From Hofstenia miamia (lineage: Eukaryota > Xenacoelomorpha > Acoela), in contig SCFE01000004.1 in NCBI GenBank assembly GCA_004352715.1, forward strand, positions 1,885,694 through 1,949,693: a stretch of DNA of 64,000 nucleotides, in the 5' to 3' direction. Made by a program: the position numbers and the translations under genes. Below the pieces are notes generated by a model, which worked only from the letters and a program-made list of their open reading frames with translations, ran no database searches and was not told the DNA's origin. Each line of letters starts with the position of its first letter. Within the stretch, counting starts at the first letter, position 1. Below, piece by piece: positions 35,849-49,398 of this stretch.

Positions 35849-36507
35849 ATGAGCAAGCAATAAAAAAAAACTGGGTGAAGAAGCATATAGACAGAAGAGT
35901 AGATGTAGGTGATAAGTGTAGGCTATGTAAGAAAGAGGCAGAGACAGTAGATCATCTGACAGCCGGGTGTGAGAAGTTGGTGTAAAATGAGTATAACAAG
36001 GTGGGACGAATGGTATATTGGATCTTGAACAGGCAGTGGCATGAGCACAAGCTCAGGGAGTCATAGAGAATGATAAAGTTAAGATACTGTGGGACTTCAA
36101 CATCCAGACAAGTAAGATAATAGAAGCACGGAGACCAGACATAGTAGTGGTAGACAAAGAGAAAAGATTAGGAACAGTGATAGTCATAGCAGTACCAAAG
36201 GACAGAAATGTAGAAAGCAAGGAGAAAGAGAAGATAGACAAGTACAGAGAGTTGGCAGAGGAAATAGAAAGGCTGTGGAAGTTAAAGAAAGTTGAAGTAG
36301 TCCCGGTAGTAGTAGGAGCACTAGGAGCAGTGACTAAGAAGCATAAGAGATACTTGGAGGAGTTGGGAGTACCAAAGTGGGGAGGAGCAGTAGCACAGAA
36401 GGCAGCATTGTTAGGAACAGCTAGAGTCCTGAGGAAAGCTCTCAGACTCCCTGGGAACTGGTGAGTTCCCAGAGCTGAGAGGGATACCAGCATGAAGCTG
36501 TGAGAAG
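35849..36507 (+). mobile_element. LINE C-terminal region, copy 2 with 3' end
   Basis: Repeats 35378-35830 from the EQAIKKNW segment onward with several substitutions, then continues through ELAEEIERLWKLKKVEVVPV, VVGALGAVTKKHKRYLEELG, VPKWGGAVAQKAALLGTARV to a stop near 36462. The element ends at a (TAA)n tail starting at 36508, after which P1 right-arm sequence begins. Two near-identical copies around an 18-N gap suggest overlapping contigs that were not merged, although their differences also allow two real copies. Confidence 0.75.
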
Positions 36508-36848
36508 TAATAATAATAATAATAATAATAATATACTTTATTTCCAATAGGGAATCAAATTAAAAAGAAAATAAATATAAAAAATGTATATATATATACA
36601 TATATATAACAAAAATTTATTTATTTAATAAAAGGACACAAGTGATTTAGTATGACAACTGCTGTAGGGACATAATAAACGATATAAACAGGGCTCGTCA
36701 ATTTAATAAAAGGAAGTAAATCGATTCAAGAAGGACTCATTTAATTGGTTTTTAACAGCATTAAGCTTTATTAAATAAATCGCTGTGAAGATTGATCTAA
36801 TCCGCAAGCCTTACCACTCTATGAAAGCAGTTTTTCTTTGTTTTTTCC

Positions 36849-37075
36849 CTAATACTAGAAATACCAAATGTGTCAAGATTGCCTCAAATTAAAATTTTGT
36901 TTGCTTGCGTAGGCATTCATTAAAAACAACAGCAGTTATATACACCTCCTCCAAAAATATCGATAACCTATTTGAATTTCCTTTGCTAAAATTTTTTTCA
37001 TTCTTTTACATAATTTTTAATTGAAATGTTACATTTAAAATGAATCTCAAGGAGTAATGGTACTTCTAGTGTTAA
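36849..37075. mobile_element. piggyBac-like MITE, second family (P1 right arm)
   Basis: Mirror of 25795-26021 but visibly diverged in the middle, where it is closer to the sister element at 23444 (for example TATTTGAATTTCC in place of the left-arm version). Confidence 0.75.
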
Positions 37076-37309
37076 TGGTAGTCTCTGAACAGAAAATTAG
37101 TTCATTTAGATTTTGAGAGTATAATGATATGAAAGAAAGATATTTTAGATCATATGCTCCATTTAACAATTTGTTAAAAAGAAGAATTCCAAAAACTCAA
37201 GATGTAAAGAGATAGGCAGTAAATGTAGATTTTTAAGGCGAGTTATGGAACCGTCAATAGAATTAATCCATTTGGATATTATTGGTAAAAACTTAAATTT
37301 ATTATCATT

Positions 37310-37821
37310 AAAATGCATTTCGTTAATCGTAGCCTAGTTGAAGAGGGAAGACAAATCTAATTGGAGATCAGCAATGGAGATACTAACTAGCTATACATTA
37401 TCTGCAAATAGAAAAGGTATGGTTTGAAAACAGTGATCAGGAAGCTCGTTTATGAAGACGACAAATAATAGAGTGCCAAGCACCGAACCCTGTGGTTCAT
37501 CACTTGTCACTAATTTCCATTGGGATTTGTATTTATTTATCACTACTCTCTGATATCTATTGTGCAGATACGATGATAGCAGCTGCATTAAATCACTTTC
37601 AATGTTAAACTCCTGTAATTTACGTAGAAACAAGTAATGAGGAACTGAGTCAAAAGCCTTTCTGAAATCAAATACAAGACAGCAGTGGGACTACTGTAGT
37701 CGAAATGGGAGAAAATGTAATCAAGGCCTACAGTAATCACGGCCTGACGAATTTCCTTACAATTAGGAAAAAAGGATTCCACAAAAATACCTCCCTGCAT
37801 GCCAGGATTTGATGTAACCAA
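37310..37821 (-). mobile_element. CR1/jockey-type LINE palm fragment (P1 right arm)
   Basis: Inverted copy of 25049-25560, with the same ADN change in motif C, the same stop after it and the same frameshift before motif A. Confidence 0.8.
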
Positions 37822-38030
37822 GTACTTTAAATAACTAAAACAAAGAATAAGCCATTTTACACACCCCTATCCTTTTTGAAATGTTTTTATTTTTTGAAAA
37901 CTGTAAGAACTACATTACAATACAATGAGGCCATTAATAATATACAAACAATTTTCTATACATCAAAATATATGACTTGACAACATAAAAACCCAGGAAT
38001 ATAGACCTAGTCAATTTTGATCTAACTCTG

Positions 38031-38409
38031 CTAATTTGATATGCAACATTTCTAGACATTAAATTCATGTCTTTATTTGTGGAACACTTTAACTGTTTGG
38101 TGAACCTTTTTTTGTTTCGAAGCAAATGGAATGTTTGGGGGTCCACAGAGCTGGAGTAAATCTTTTATATTCTCTGTATTGCATACTTGTACAAAATTTT
38201 ACACTAATTTACTGTAAATAGCTAGGCCGTGATTAAAGCAGAAATTTTGCTAATTTGATATGCAACATTTCTAGACATTAAATTCATGTATTTATTTGTA
38301 GAACACTTTAATTGTTTGGCGAACCCTATTTTTGTTTGGAAGCAAATAGATTGGTTGTAGGTCAACAAAGCTGAAGTATTGCATACTTGGACAAAATTTT
38401 ACACCAATT
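38031..38409 (-). repeat. Diverged tandem duplication (P1 right arm)
   Basis: Inverted copy of 24461-24839. Confidence 0.75.
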
Positions 38410-39203
38410 TTGCTACTATTAAAGTATTTTTTGCTTCTTTTCTTTTTTGTACTGCAAATCGCCAGACTGATATTAAAGTAGGCCTTGATGTAGTCCATGA
38501 AATTTAAGAGTTAATTAATTGTGGATCTTTTTCGTATAAATCCAAATTATAAGGGATTGAAGGGTAAAGGATATCAAACAATTATCGTTTAAACAGTAAG
38601 GAGATCTTCGGTAGCAAAGCAAAGGACCGATAATTAGATACGATATTTTTAGATCCAGATTAATGAATTGGAAATATATTGTTATGCTTGCAACATTGAG
38701 GATAAATGCTTGCACTAAGAATATGATTTAAAAATCTAGCTACATGTTGTTGTATTGGTTATGTTTACCTCATATTTGTCTGGGATGTACTGGCACACTA
38801 GTTACTATTTACCGTGATGCGTCCTGGCATACTTGTCATCCTGTTGTGTCTATTGTGTATAATTGTAATCTTTGTCGCTTGTGTATTAATAAAGGGATTT
38901 TACTCATTTGTACTGTCAAATCATTACACATGTACTGTTAAGACTGTGAAAAAATAATCCACTGGTGAGCGTACTTGAATGTATTGCTGTGTTTAAAGTA
39001 CTTGGAAACATTAATTGTTTTCTTTGAAAACTCTGATTTAAAAAAACTGAATTCTGTCCATACCTAATGTTCAGGTAAATAAAAGGTTTAAAATCTATGA
39101 GATCAATAACAAACTTTAAATGAGTGTTGCTTTGTAGATATACTTTCCAAGTCAATTAAGGCGTGGCGTACGCAAAGTCAGAGGTTGCATGGCCCAAGGC
39201 TGC

Positions 39204-39426
39204 TTAACACTAGAACGGCCATTACTCCTTGTGATTCTTTTTCATGCAGCATTTCAAAATAGAACATTTTGTAAAAATAAGAAAAAAAATTACACCTGCA
39301 AATTCAAATGGATTATCAGTTTAATTAGTGGTGCATATACCTGCTGTTGTTTTTAATGAATGCATACACAAGTAAACAAAATTCTAATTTCGTCAATTTT
39401 GACCCACTTGGCCGTTCTAGTGTTAA
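39204..39426. mobile_element. piggyBac-like MITE, second family (P1 right arm)
   Basis: Inverted copy of 23444-23666 with the same TTAA ends and termini. Confidence 0.8.
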
Positions 39427-41004
39427 GGTTAAGGGAAAATTGGAATTCGGTCAGACTTAATTCTAATATTTCAAAAATATATGAGGAAACGAAAACTTAA
39501 CTCGAAAATACAATTTGAAATGATAAAAATCATTCTTCTTAAATGTAATCAGTCCTGCCTTTTTCGCTGATGCAACATTTATTTCTGTTTGAGAAGTCTG
39601 CCTAACCTTGAGCTGATGTAAGTTAATGAAACAATACATTATACAAATTATCGAATCAAATTCACAATGTAGTGCTTCTGGCCCTCTATGAATCACAAGA
39701 ATAAGTCAGTGGCACAAAAAAAAACATCGTGGGCAGTGAAGGGCTTGGCCCAATTATTCGTATTTTGAAATATACCAGACTTTTTCAAAACAAAGCTATA
39801 TATATATATATATATATATATTATTTTATATTTATATTTCTATAAAGAAAGGGGAAAGAATTCTCTATCTTGTGGTGGCTTCAGAATTTAAATATCTTCA
39901 TTAGTTAATGCCCCCTTCATTAACAGTTTTCGCGTAATACTATATATCAAACTTTATTTTCTTCATATGAACACTGAATGAAAGACGTATTTATATAATT
40001 ATTAAGTAAATTAAGTTTTTGGATTTCCCCTTCTGCACATTTATCGTTTGTACCAATTATTTTTAACATACCAAATTTTAGTGGAGCAAACCGACAAATT
40101 GAAAATTTTTTATGGACAAGTATTATAAAAATGGACCTAAAATAGGCCAAGTTGGCATTAATTTAAATTGCTTCCAAGTCATACTATACAATAATAGTTA
40201 ATATGTCTAATATTTACAAATATTCGAATTTGAGTAAAATGTAAGACTAAATTTGTTACACATTTGTTATTGTAGTATGATGAGTGGAAACTAAATGAGT
40301 ACATTAACCTTCAAAATATAATGTAATTATAATTTTGAAAAAATGTTTTTAAGTTAATTGAAAATTAGAGATAATTTTTTTAATGCAATAAACATACATA
40401 AAACATGACCCAAAGATACAAGTTTTTTAAATATTGAACATTGTAAATTACTTATTCTGTCTGTGCTGCCTTTTGATTCCCGCAAATTATTCAGACAGAA
40501 AGTACTAATTCTGTAAATGATATTATTCGTGGAAGAAAATATCGTCTGTTATGTATGTATTCTTTTTGCTATCGCTCTTCATATTTAGGATTTAGTAGTT
40601 GATTTGTAATTTTGTACTTACAAATTATTTGATTGAAAGGTTCATAAACCCATAATTCTAATATACTGTGGCTTCAGAAAATTTAGGTTTAATTTAAATT
40701 TAAATGACAAAACATTGTTTAATAATTTAAACTATCAATTTCTTATAACATAATCAAATTACTATTAAAAACCTATTCATCACAAAAATGTATGCTGTAA
40801 TCATCAAAAATATTTTGACGAAAGTATTCTGTATTATATGCAGTATTGTTTTTAGTTAATTATTGCAGAATATTAATAATATTACAAATAGACATTGGTT
40901 TCCAGAGAACATATAGCTCCGAAAACACGACATCAGAAAAAATTGGCAATTCGCACTACAACAGCGATTACACCTTGAGAATTATTAGTAGGAATATAAT
41001 ACAT

Positions 41005-42262
41005 CTCCTTCTGTTTTATTCTTTCATATACGATATTTAATAAAAAAAATAATGGTTCAACATTACTCACCATATGTGTCCTTCCTAGTCTAAGTAAAGT
41101 AGAAGCATAAATATGAAATTTAATATTCTTCCTAAATAGTTTTTAATTTTTCCAATTAAAGACTTTTGTATAGAAATTAGTTTTATAGTTCTTAAGATTA
41201 TTGGATTTTGAACATTACATTAATCTCAAATGTAACTGGAAAAATATATGTAAGCCTAATCATAACAATCATAAATATTGAAAATGCGTGTGTATCTGGA
41301 AAAGAGGTGACAAAGGATTGCTGATCAAACCGCGGTTTGTACTTGTCCTTCACAGGATAGCTGTAATAACCCAATTAATTTGTTGGATGTTCTAACTGAA
41401 AATTTTTTAAAATTTTGAACTCTCGCTAAAACATAATAAGTAAATCTTTGTACTACTACTATAGGGCAGATTGCGTCGGTGGTGTTGGATAACTAATTTG
41501 GATTAAAATTTAAACTACCCCATTATTTTTCAAGATCTGTAATAGTTACTTCAAAAACCACATTATAGAGGAGCATTNACATATTTTGTAGGTCATGTAC
41601 TAACTCGAAGAATAAATCTAAAAAACATTAATAATCCTNATATAAAACACCTCCTTCTGTTTTATTCTTTCATATACGATATTTAATAAAAAAAATAATG
41701 GTTCAACATTACTCACCATATGTGTCCTTCCTAGTCTAAGTAAAGTAGAAGCATAAATATGAAATTTAATATTCTTCCTAAATAGTTTTTAATTTTTCCA
41801 ATTAAAGACTTTTGTATAGAAATTAGTTTTATAGTTCTTAAGATTATTGGATTTTGAACATTACATTAATCTCAAATGTAACTGGAAAAATATATGTAAG
41901 CCTAATCATAACAATCATAAATATTGAAAATGCGTGTGTATCTGGAAAAGAGGTGACAAAGGATTGCTGATCAAACCGCGGTTTGTACTTGTCCTTCACA
42001 GGATAGCTGTAATAACCCAATTAATTTGTTGGATGTTCTAACTGAAAATTTTTTAAAATTTTGAACTCTCGCTAAAACATAATAAGTAAATCTTTGTACT
42101 ACTACTATAGGGCAGATTGCGTCGGTGGTGTTGGATAACTAATTTGGATTAAAATTTAAACTACCCCATTATTTTTCAAGATCTGTAATAGTTACTTCAA
42201 AAACCACATTATAGAGGAGCATTACCCCACTGACTTTGTGTGCCTCAACGGTGCTTTGATGG
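41005..42262 (-). repeat. Mirror of the 612-bp duplication (P1 right arm)
   Basis: Same duplication and same 60-bp patch (41579-41638, Ns at 41578 and 41639), but the copies end at different bases than in the left arm: one copy extends 11 bp further, the other is about 40 bp shorter. Confidence 0.88.
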
Positions 42263-42273
42263 TCTACATATAA

Positions 42274-42333
<60 letters not shown>

Positions 42334-44458
42334 TGAAACTTATTTATGCAATATATTCAATGAATTTCAAAAAATAGTAATGTTCATTAGAAATATTTAA
42401 TATTTTCAAGAAATTCAAATACTACAATTTATTGCACTACAATGTTCACGTATACTCGGAAGCACTATCACTTATAGATGTTTCAAAATTCCAAGATTTC
42501 CATATTCCTTCCTATCATAAGACAGATTAAAGTTAAAATAAGTCTTGTGACATCATGTATTCAATATATATATATATATATATTTCACAATCAATCCTTA
42601 AAATGGATAAGTGGACTCTGTGATGCCGACTATATTACTCGCCTTAATGCGATTGCCGCCCTTCTTATTCTTATCACCTACAGTATCTGGATGTAACTTA
42701 CTTTAATAGGCTTTTAAACAATCACTATAATGTTGANCTGCAAATATTTATCTTTTGTAACTTTAGCAAAATCGAAAAGGAATTGTTTTTGTTTTGGGGG
42801 ACTTGAAATATTTCCATACATTTGCCAGATAATATAGCAAAGCAAAATGTTTTAAAAAATTAAAACAGGCATGAAATTATTTTGAAGCCAAGAAAAATAC
42901 AAGTATTGAAGGGCAAAAATAGACTATTCTAATTTGTTTTTCATATTGTTATTATTAAATTTATTAGGAAAAGCTTAGACAAAATATAAATGACATAAAT
43001 CCATCCATAATATCCAAGTGAAGTTTTTTTAATAGTTTGTAAATCCCTGTGAAGCAATGAATTCTACAATTTTTTTATGCGAAATGAGCAGGGAATGGAA
43101 ACGAAAATTGTTCCCCATTATAAAGACTGTTTATTCATGTTGTTTTACTTTGTTGCTTATCTTTCGTTATGGAATATTATGCAGCAGAAGTACAGATAAA
43201 CAATCTTTGTAGTTATGAGACAAAGTAATATCTTCACTCAAACATGAAATACATAAAATTCATCAAATCATATAGGTATTGATTTCGAAAAAACTTAACA
43301 TTAACTTTGATCTACTACATACTTTGTAGGTCATGTACTAACTCGAAGAATAAATCTAAAAAACATTAATAATCCTGATTCTGTTGTGTATTCGCTTACA
43401 CAAATTAACTTATGAAGATCATCTGTTATTATTGGATGAAGAAATGATTCAGTGATCCTCTTTTGTCTTCAGAAAACAAAGCCTACTTATTGATATGGGT
43501 TACTACTTGCAACAAGTTTTTGATATGCGGTTTTAATCCTATTATCGCCAATGCGATTTTCTATATTTGCACTAGTCTTTACACATTGCACTACGTTACC
43601 AAATTTCCTATTTTCAATACTGCACGAGTTTTGTTGTTTTGAATTTTCTTAATTTTATCATTAGTTGCTAAAAGATTATATTCTTATGAGATGTGTGGCA
43701 CAACATGAAACTACTAATGAACATTGGCCAAAATTGGTAGGGTTATTCTCATATCCTGAGGTGTAAACTACATGTAGTTTTGATATATGTCTGTTGATTG
43801 CCTTAGTCACACCCACTCATTTGCACCTCTGTTTTGCCCAAAGTGCTGTCTATATATATATATACTTTTGCACCACATAAAATCAAGGGTAGAATTTATA
43901 TTCAGATAAAACATTTGGTGTCCAATCTAATTAACTACGGCTAAGAAGTAAATAACATTTTCAGAAAAATATATAACCTAAAAAGTTTGTAAATTCATCG
44001 ACGTCCTTGAAGTTTATATCACTCAAAAGAAATTAAAAAGTTTTTGCACATCGTGTCAAACAGTATTGAGTATGTTATCAAAAAAGGTAGTTTATTACAT
44101 ACATGTATTACTGAGGAGACATAAAAAGATTATATTTCTAGTTGCTTATTACTTTTACAAAACGTATTACTCTCAACTTTACTTATTACTTTTCATTATT
44201 ACTTATGCATTTCTAGTTAAACGTAGACAATTATTAAAGTTTATACAAATATCAATGTTGGCTGTTGAATATACTCAACAATATTTCTGTCTATGTTTAT
44301 TCTGTTTATGACAGTTTAATGAACCTTGCAAAAATAATTAAGTTTATAGTATAGTAAAGTACCAGCCTACGAATAATTATTCTTAATAGTAACGCTCTAC
44401 TGGTTAATGTTTTGTTATTCTTGTGTACTAATATTACTCGTTACTAAAAATTATTACA

Positions 44459-44737
44459 CAGGCCCGTGGCTTGCATTTGAAATTTATGAGGGCCATGGCT
44501 CTGTTAAGTTCAAAAAATTAATCATAGTTTTACTCATATGAAATGGTTTCACACTTTTCATTGAATTTTTAAATAGAATGGCATTAGTATTTTATATATT
44601 TCAACTAAAATATATTCACTCTAACTTAGTTACAGAATATTAGAATTAATACTATGGAGTTTTGTATCCAGAATGCCAAGAGGAAGGGGCCCAGTGGCCC
44701 CACAGGGTCCCCTGGCCCTCCCCTAGTCACGGCACTG
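44459..44737. mobile_element. Possible hAT-like MITE (P1 right arm)
   Basis: Inverted copy of 18104-18382. Confidence 0.4.
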
Positions 44738-46154
44738 TTGGCAAGCCGTTACACATAATTCGGGATACAAATCTTCGATCAATTTCTATTTTAAACTGTT
44801 TCATTTAACTGAATAAATTTTTAAAGTTTATGATTTTTCAACTCAAGCTTCATTCAAAGCCTGTGGCAATGATTGCATGCAAATTGCAATAGAACAAAAT
44901 TATAATGAGACCACTAATCCCTTACAATTTCCTCAAAATATACTTTTAATGCTTTTAATTCTAAAGTGAATTCGTTTCAAATAGAAAAAAAGCTGAGGCG
45001 TTTGACTCAATATAATGCCAACCTTTTGCGATTTGAAATATCGAGGCACATTTCATTGCATTTATATAATATAAATGCCTTATTTTCATTTTTAGGTATA
45101 ACATTTTCACATAAATTTAGTCTTGTTAATTGAATCTACGATTCAATAGCTCATACTAAGCTCATACAAATTCCAATCAATAATTGATAAAAACTAGGCA
45201 CACCTCCGTTAAAGTAAGTCAGATAGAATTTATTACATATTCTTAAGTATTAAAACAATACACCATAGGATATACACGTTAATGGAATTAGTCTCAGAGT
45301 CTAATTAGGTCACACAGAGTCACTATATGGCCCGAGGCTAATGCATTAGACCGTAAATATATAATATATATGCAATATGTTACTATGTGTGTTTTGGAAT
45401 TGCATTATCAATTTTGAATTCATGCTAACTACAAATGATCACTAAAAATACTTAAAAAATTCCGCAAACCTACTTCCTGATTTCTATGTAATATATAAAT
45501 ATATAGTTATTAAACCTAGAATTTCTGTTATTCGTTGAGAATAAGTTCTCTTCACTACAAGGTTTATATAAATCGAAAAATATATTTATAGAAGTAGAAT
45601 ATGATAATATTATCAGCAGGGCCTATATGAATCGTAAAACATAGGATCTGGTTTATAGCATATGAATTTTTACCAAAATTTTCTTTGTGTTTTGGGTCGA
45701 AGCCATTAATATCCGTAATTCCAGTGCTAAACCAGTTTTTGTCTAATGAAAAGGTTCTCTATTTCCCGAGACAATTTATCAAATATTTTACTTATTTTCG
45801 GTAGTTTTTGGGAATACTTGTCATTGCGGTTTAAAATCTCTCTACTTGACAAGAGTCGGAATTGCACTGCCACTAGTTAATAATTTGTGAGAAATACCAA
45901 AAACAATTGTTATAACAGTGTTTGTAACTTAAATATCCAGTGTCCAACAACCTTACCGGTCTAAACTGATAATAATGAGCATAAATTTTTAACAACACTA
46001 ATCTGACACATTTAAATAGCTCCATCATCTACGGCGTCATTTTCGATTCTGTCGCAATAACTTAAAAACACTTTCCATTGCTAGGCGATCACCTGTTCCA
46101 CGCTCGTTTTCCTAACTGATTGGAATTAACATTTCACAATCAAATTGGACGTCA

Positions 46155-46271
46155 ATGAAGCTAATTGGTGTTTACTTGCTAATTGCCATCATTTTGTGGA
46201 TTGATTATGCCAGTGGTTCCAACTCAACAAAAAAATGCAAACGCAGAGCTGACAATTGTTCCCCAGACAAG
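46155..46271 (+). pseudogene. Orphan duplicate of exchanger exon 1
   Basis: Exact inverted copy of the signal-peptide exon at 16570-16686, with the same start codon and the same AAG/gtaaga donor, now on the plus strand. No further exchanger exon follows on this strand anywhere up to 64000. The inverted repeat ends at 47794, about 1.5 kb into the copied intron 1. If the repeat is real, this is a stranded first exon with its promoter; if the repeat is an assembly error, it is simply the same locus shown twice. The second reading is favoured because the arms share an unresolved base. Confidence 0.8.
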
Positions 46272-46774
46272 GTAAGATTTCAATTGTATATTAAGTTCTT
46301 GTTAATTATATAAAACGTTATTTTCACTATTGATTCAAGAAGAATTTATTTTTGAGTTAATGAAAATGCTATTTGGAAAAAATTACTTGTAAAAACAAAT
46401 AAAAGAATATATGGGATAAGGCAAGTGCTAAAACAAATTTAAATTTCTTTTATATCTGCACATTATATTGATAATGTCATGTTTAGCAATATTGAATTTT
46501 TAAGTGCGTTTGAAATTCAGAATAAATATAATCGTTATTAGTTAAACAAGTAGTATTTTTTATAATAAATATTTTTTATAAGTTCTTGACAATGATCAAT
46601 GCTTAACAGCTCTGAAGTATTCCTTATAAATTATATTCTTAATAATATTTAGAACTCTACAAACAAATTTTCATGATTAATATAGCATTTGAATTTAATC
46701 ACAATGTATGTCATTTCAATTGGGTCCATATTTTCAAAAATAGAAAGTAATATTTTTGAGAAAAATAGACATAA

Positions 46775-46981
46775 TTAAAATGAAAATGCATCGTAGTCTA
46801 TATATCCATTTTTTAAATGCATCGAAACAAAACTATTGAGAAATCTTTTTATTCTAAGGGCTGAATCATAGAGTCTAGGATTCCTTAGTAGATAATTTCC
46901 GTCTCTTTCTGTAGGAACTAAATGGTGTAGAGGGTGAATTAAATCTTTTGTAATTTTACTCCATAATTCAATTTTGGACAT
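46775..46981 (-). mobile_element. LINE polymerase C-terminal remnant (P1 right arm)
   Basis: Inverted identical copy of 15860-16066. Confidence 0.6.
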
Positions 46982-48272
46982 TTCTTACAATATAAACAAA
47001 TTATCAAAGACGTAAATATAAGATTTCTACAAGGGGCTATTCATTAAATAATTACTAAGGTCAACACAAAGTTAAAGCAAGCCTATTTAAACTTCAAAAT
47101 CAAAGAAAACATTCAATTACAAATTTTCTTTTTGGCTTTGAAGTAATTTGATCGAATTAAGTCCAAATAGTTTAAATCATTATTTTTACAATTAGAGAAC
47201 ATTCTGAAGTGCTCAATCCATTGTGTATGTGTGTTTCTTAATCGAAGTTGGTCCTCACAATGGGAACTAACTAAATTCTACGGGTTAGTGTATTTTACAA
47301 TGCTATTTTGAAATACAGGAGTAATTTTAAGTGAAAAAAACACCTGCCAAACAAGGACAGAAAGCACCGGTGTTGCATTATACATTAGCATTTTGTCAAC
47401 TCAATACGAACAGATTTCTTAGTTGAAAGGTTGCAAAGGTGATGCACATTACAGTCATTTTAAAACAGATATCTATACACTTACTAAACTACCTTTTCAA
47501 CAGTGAAACAGAAAATCACTAATTTATGTGTTTGTACAGTAAATTTCAAAACATTTCTTATATTTCTAAAGTTTGTATATTACTGCCAAATAACGATTTT
47601 TCGGAACAAGGCTTGTCCAGCACCAAACGCCATTTGTATGTAAAAATAATTGATTGAAGAAAGGAGTGAATAAGCCACGAAGGAGTTCTTTGAAAAACTC
47701 AATATTCAAGATAATTTAGGATTATATAAGAATATGGTAGGAAAAGTATTGAAACCAATTATTTAAAACATACAAACTTAGCAAACTACGATGAACTCTT
47801 TAGATGAAGGCTTCTAATTATATAATCAGATTTTTTTAAGCACTAGAATTTTAAATCAATGCATTAATTTAGTTATTTTGAGGCCTCACTTTGTGTGCAG
47901 CCTGGAAAAACGAGGGTAATTAATCGGTTAATTATTAGGTAATTTAAAAATACTATGTCAATCAATAAAACGAAATATATATCGGGTGTTTTTACATAGC
48001 GGCCACATAAGAAAGAACAAAGCTAGTAACATGGCTGCGAAAAAAATGTTTACAATCAATATATATAATTTGAAGTGGGCTTAAACGTGCTTACGCATAA
48101 AAATGTCCTAAATTCTAATTTTGTACTGAACAATATTCTCAGCGTTAGATTTAAACCATTTAAACCTATTATTGTTATCAATTTGTCCTATTAGATACTC
48201 AGACAACCATGGTGAATTGTTGAGCAAACACCGAAATCTGATGTCACAATTATCATTTCTTTCCACTGCATG

Positions 48273-48592
48273 CAGTGGCGTCATTGAGAAGGTGTGGCTG
48301 TACTGAGTCCCAAATTATAAAAAGAATCTAGTGTCAAAAGTAAAAGTAATCAAATTTGTGGCTCTTAAGTTTGGAATTTGGAGTCTTTTAGAGCCCCAAA
48401 TTACCAAAATATTGAAATAATTTAAATAGAAGAAGAAATTAAGGCCCAAAATTAGAAAATTTTTAAAAGGTATTCACACAAACACACCGACGCAGGTTCT
48501 TAAATTTTAACACATAAAATTGGGGGGGGGGGAAGGGCTTGAATGCCATTTTGACATATCGTACTAGACCCAATTAAACAGTTACACCACTG
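48273..48592. mobile_element. hAT-type MITE, 320 bp
   Basis: Perfect 8-bp target duplication ACTGCATG (48265-48272 and 48593-48600). Termini CAGTGGCGTCATTGAG and, inverted, CAGTGGTGTAACTG, the CAGTGGYGT start shared by many hAT elements. Contains a run of ten Gs near 48522-48531. Noncoding. Confidence 0.82.
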
Positions 48593-49251
48593 ACTGCATG
48601 GGGATTGTGAATATTTGTAGAGAATTTCTCATTTGCGGAAGTGGATGCAGTAACCTTAACATTTCCAGTATTAATTGAATTCGATTTGGATTCTAGTTAT
48701 GTAAACAAATTTTTCAGTGCAATTAGAGCGATACATCGTAATAAAATGTTCATCCATTTCAATATTCTCCTTTACATGAAAATGTGCTCTCAACTCAAGT
48801 CTTTTTATCATTCAATGTTGACCTTTAAGAACTAAATGAAAACTCAGGCTGCTATTTGTAACATTGAATGCTACTGAGTTTCAGCAAAGAAATTTAAATA
48901 TTCGATATACCACACCGCTTAAGTAATTGATTAAATATAAAAGATGATATTTTCTCGATTTTCGTATTCCAAATTCTCCAAAATTTTAAAAATCCCAATT
49001 CCACTTGAAGAACTATGGGATTTTATTATCATTTGCAAAAGCTAATGTTGTGACATTTTGTTGAACATATCCTGATAGTTGCCCATATTGGCTTTCCAGA
49101 CAAAATATTGTTGTAAAAAGATTACAGATATATAATTTTGCATCGGAAATAATAAAGTTTCAGAGATTAGTTCTATATGCATATTGTTTATTCTCTATGT
49201 AACTGATATTCCTAACTTTATTCGTATTAAATGTGTTGAATTTGTCGATGA

Positions 49252-49254
<3 letters not shown>

Positions 49255-49286
<32 letters not shown>
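49255..49286. repeat. (AT)n microsatellite
   Basis: Precedes the second copy of the shared 112-bp block. Confidence 0.95.
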
Positions 49287-49291
<5 letters not shown>

Positions 49292-49398
49292 TTTGTTTCT
49301 AAGAATAACTGTCGCTTTCTAAGAAATTAAGTTATAATGCTGGCAATCAGACTTTTCGATCAGGCCTCTAACAAATCGCGCTTCATGCTGCAATTACA
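49287..49398 (+). repeat. 112-bp block shared with 29611-29722
   Basis: Starts right after (AT)n and is nearly identical to 29611-29722, which also follows (AT)n. Beyond the block the two places diverge. Open in one frame (MLAIRLFDQASNKSRFMLQL) with no recognisable product; the frame at 49337-49576 is otherwise unassigned. Confidence 0.75.

Larger units (their letters stand above)
36506..47794 (-). repeat. Large inverted repeat P1, right arm
   Basis: Reverse complement of 15047-26364. Outer limit at 47794/47795 is where homology stops; no element or repeat is visible on this side of the breakpoint. Inner limit is the (TAA)n tail of the LINE at 35849-36507. Confidence 0.95.

Noticed and set aside
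41640-42262. Independent third and fourth copies of the 612-bp repeat
   Set aside because: They are the P1 mirror of 20580-21865, not separate dispersed copies.
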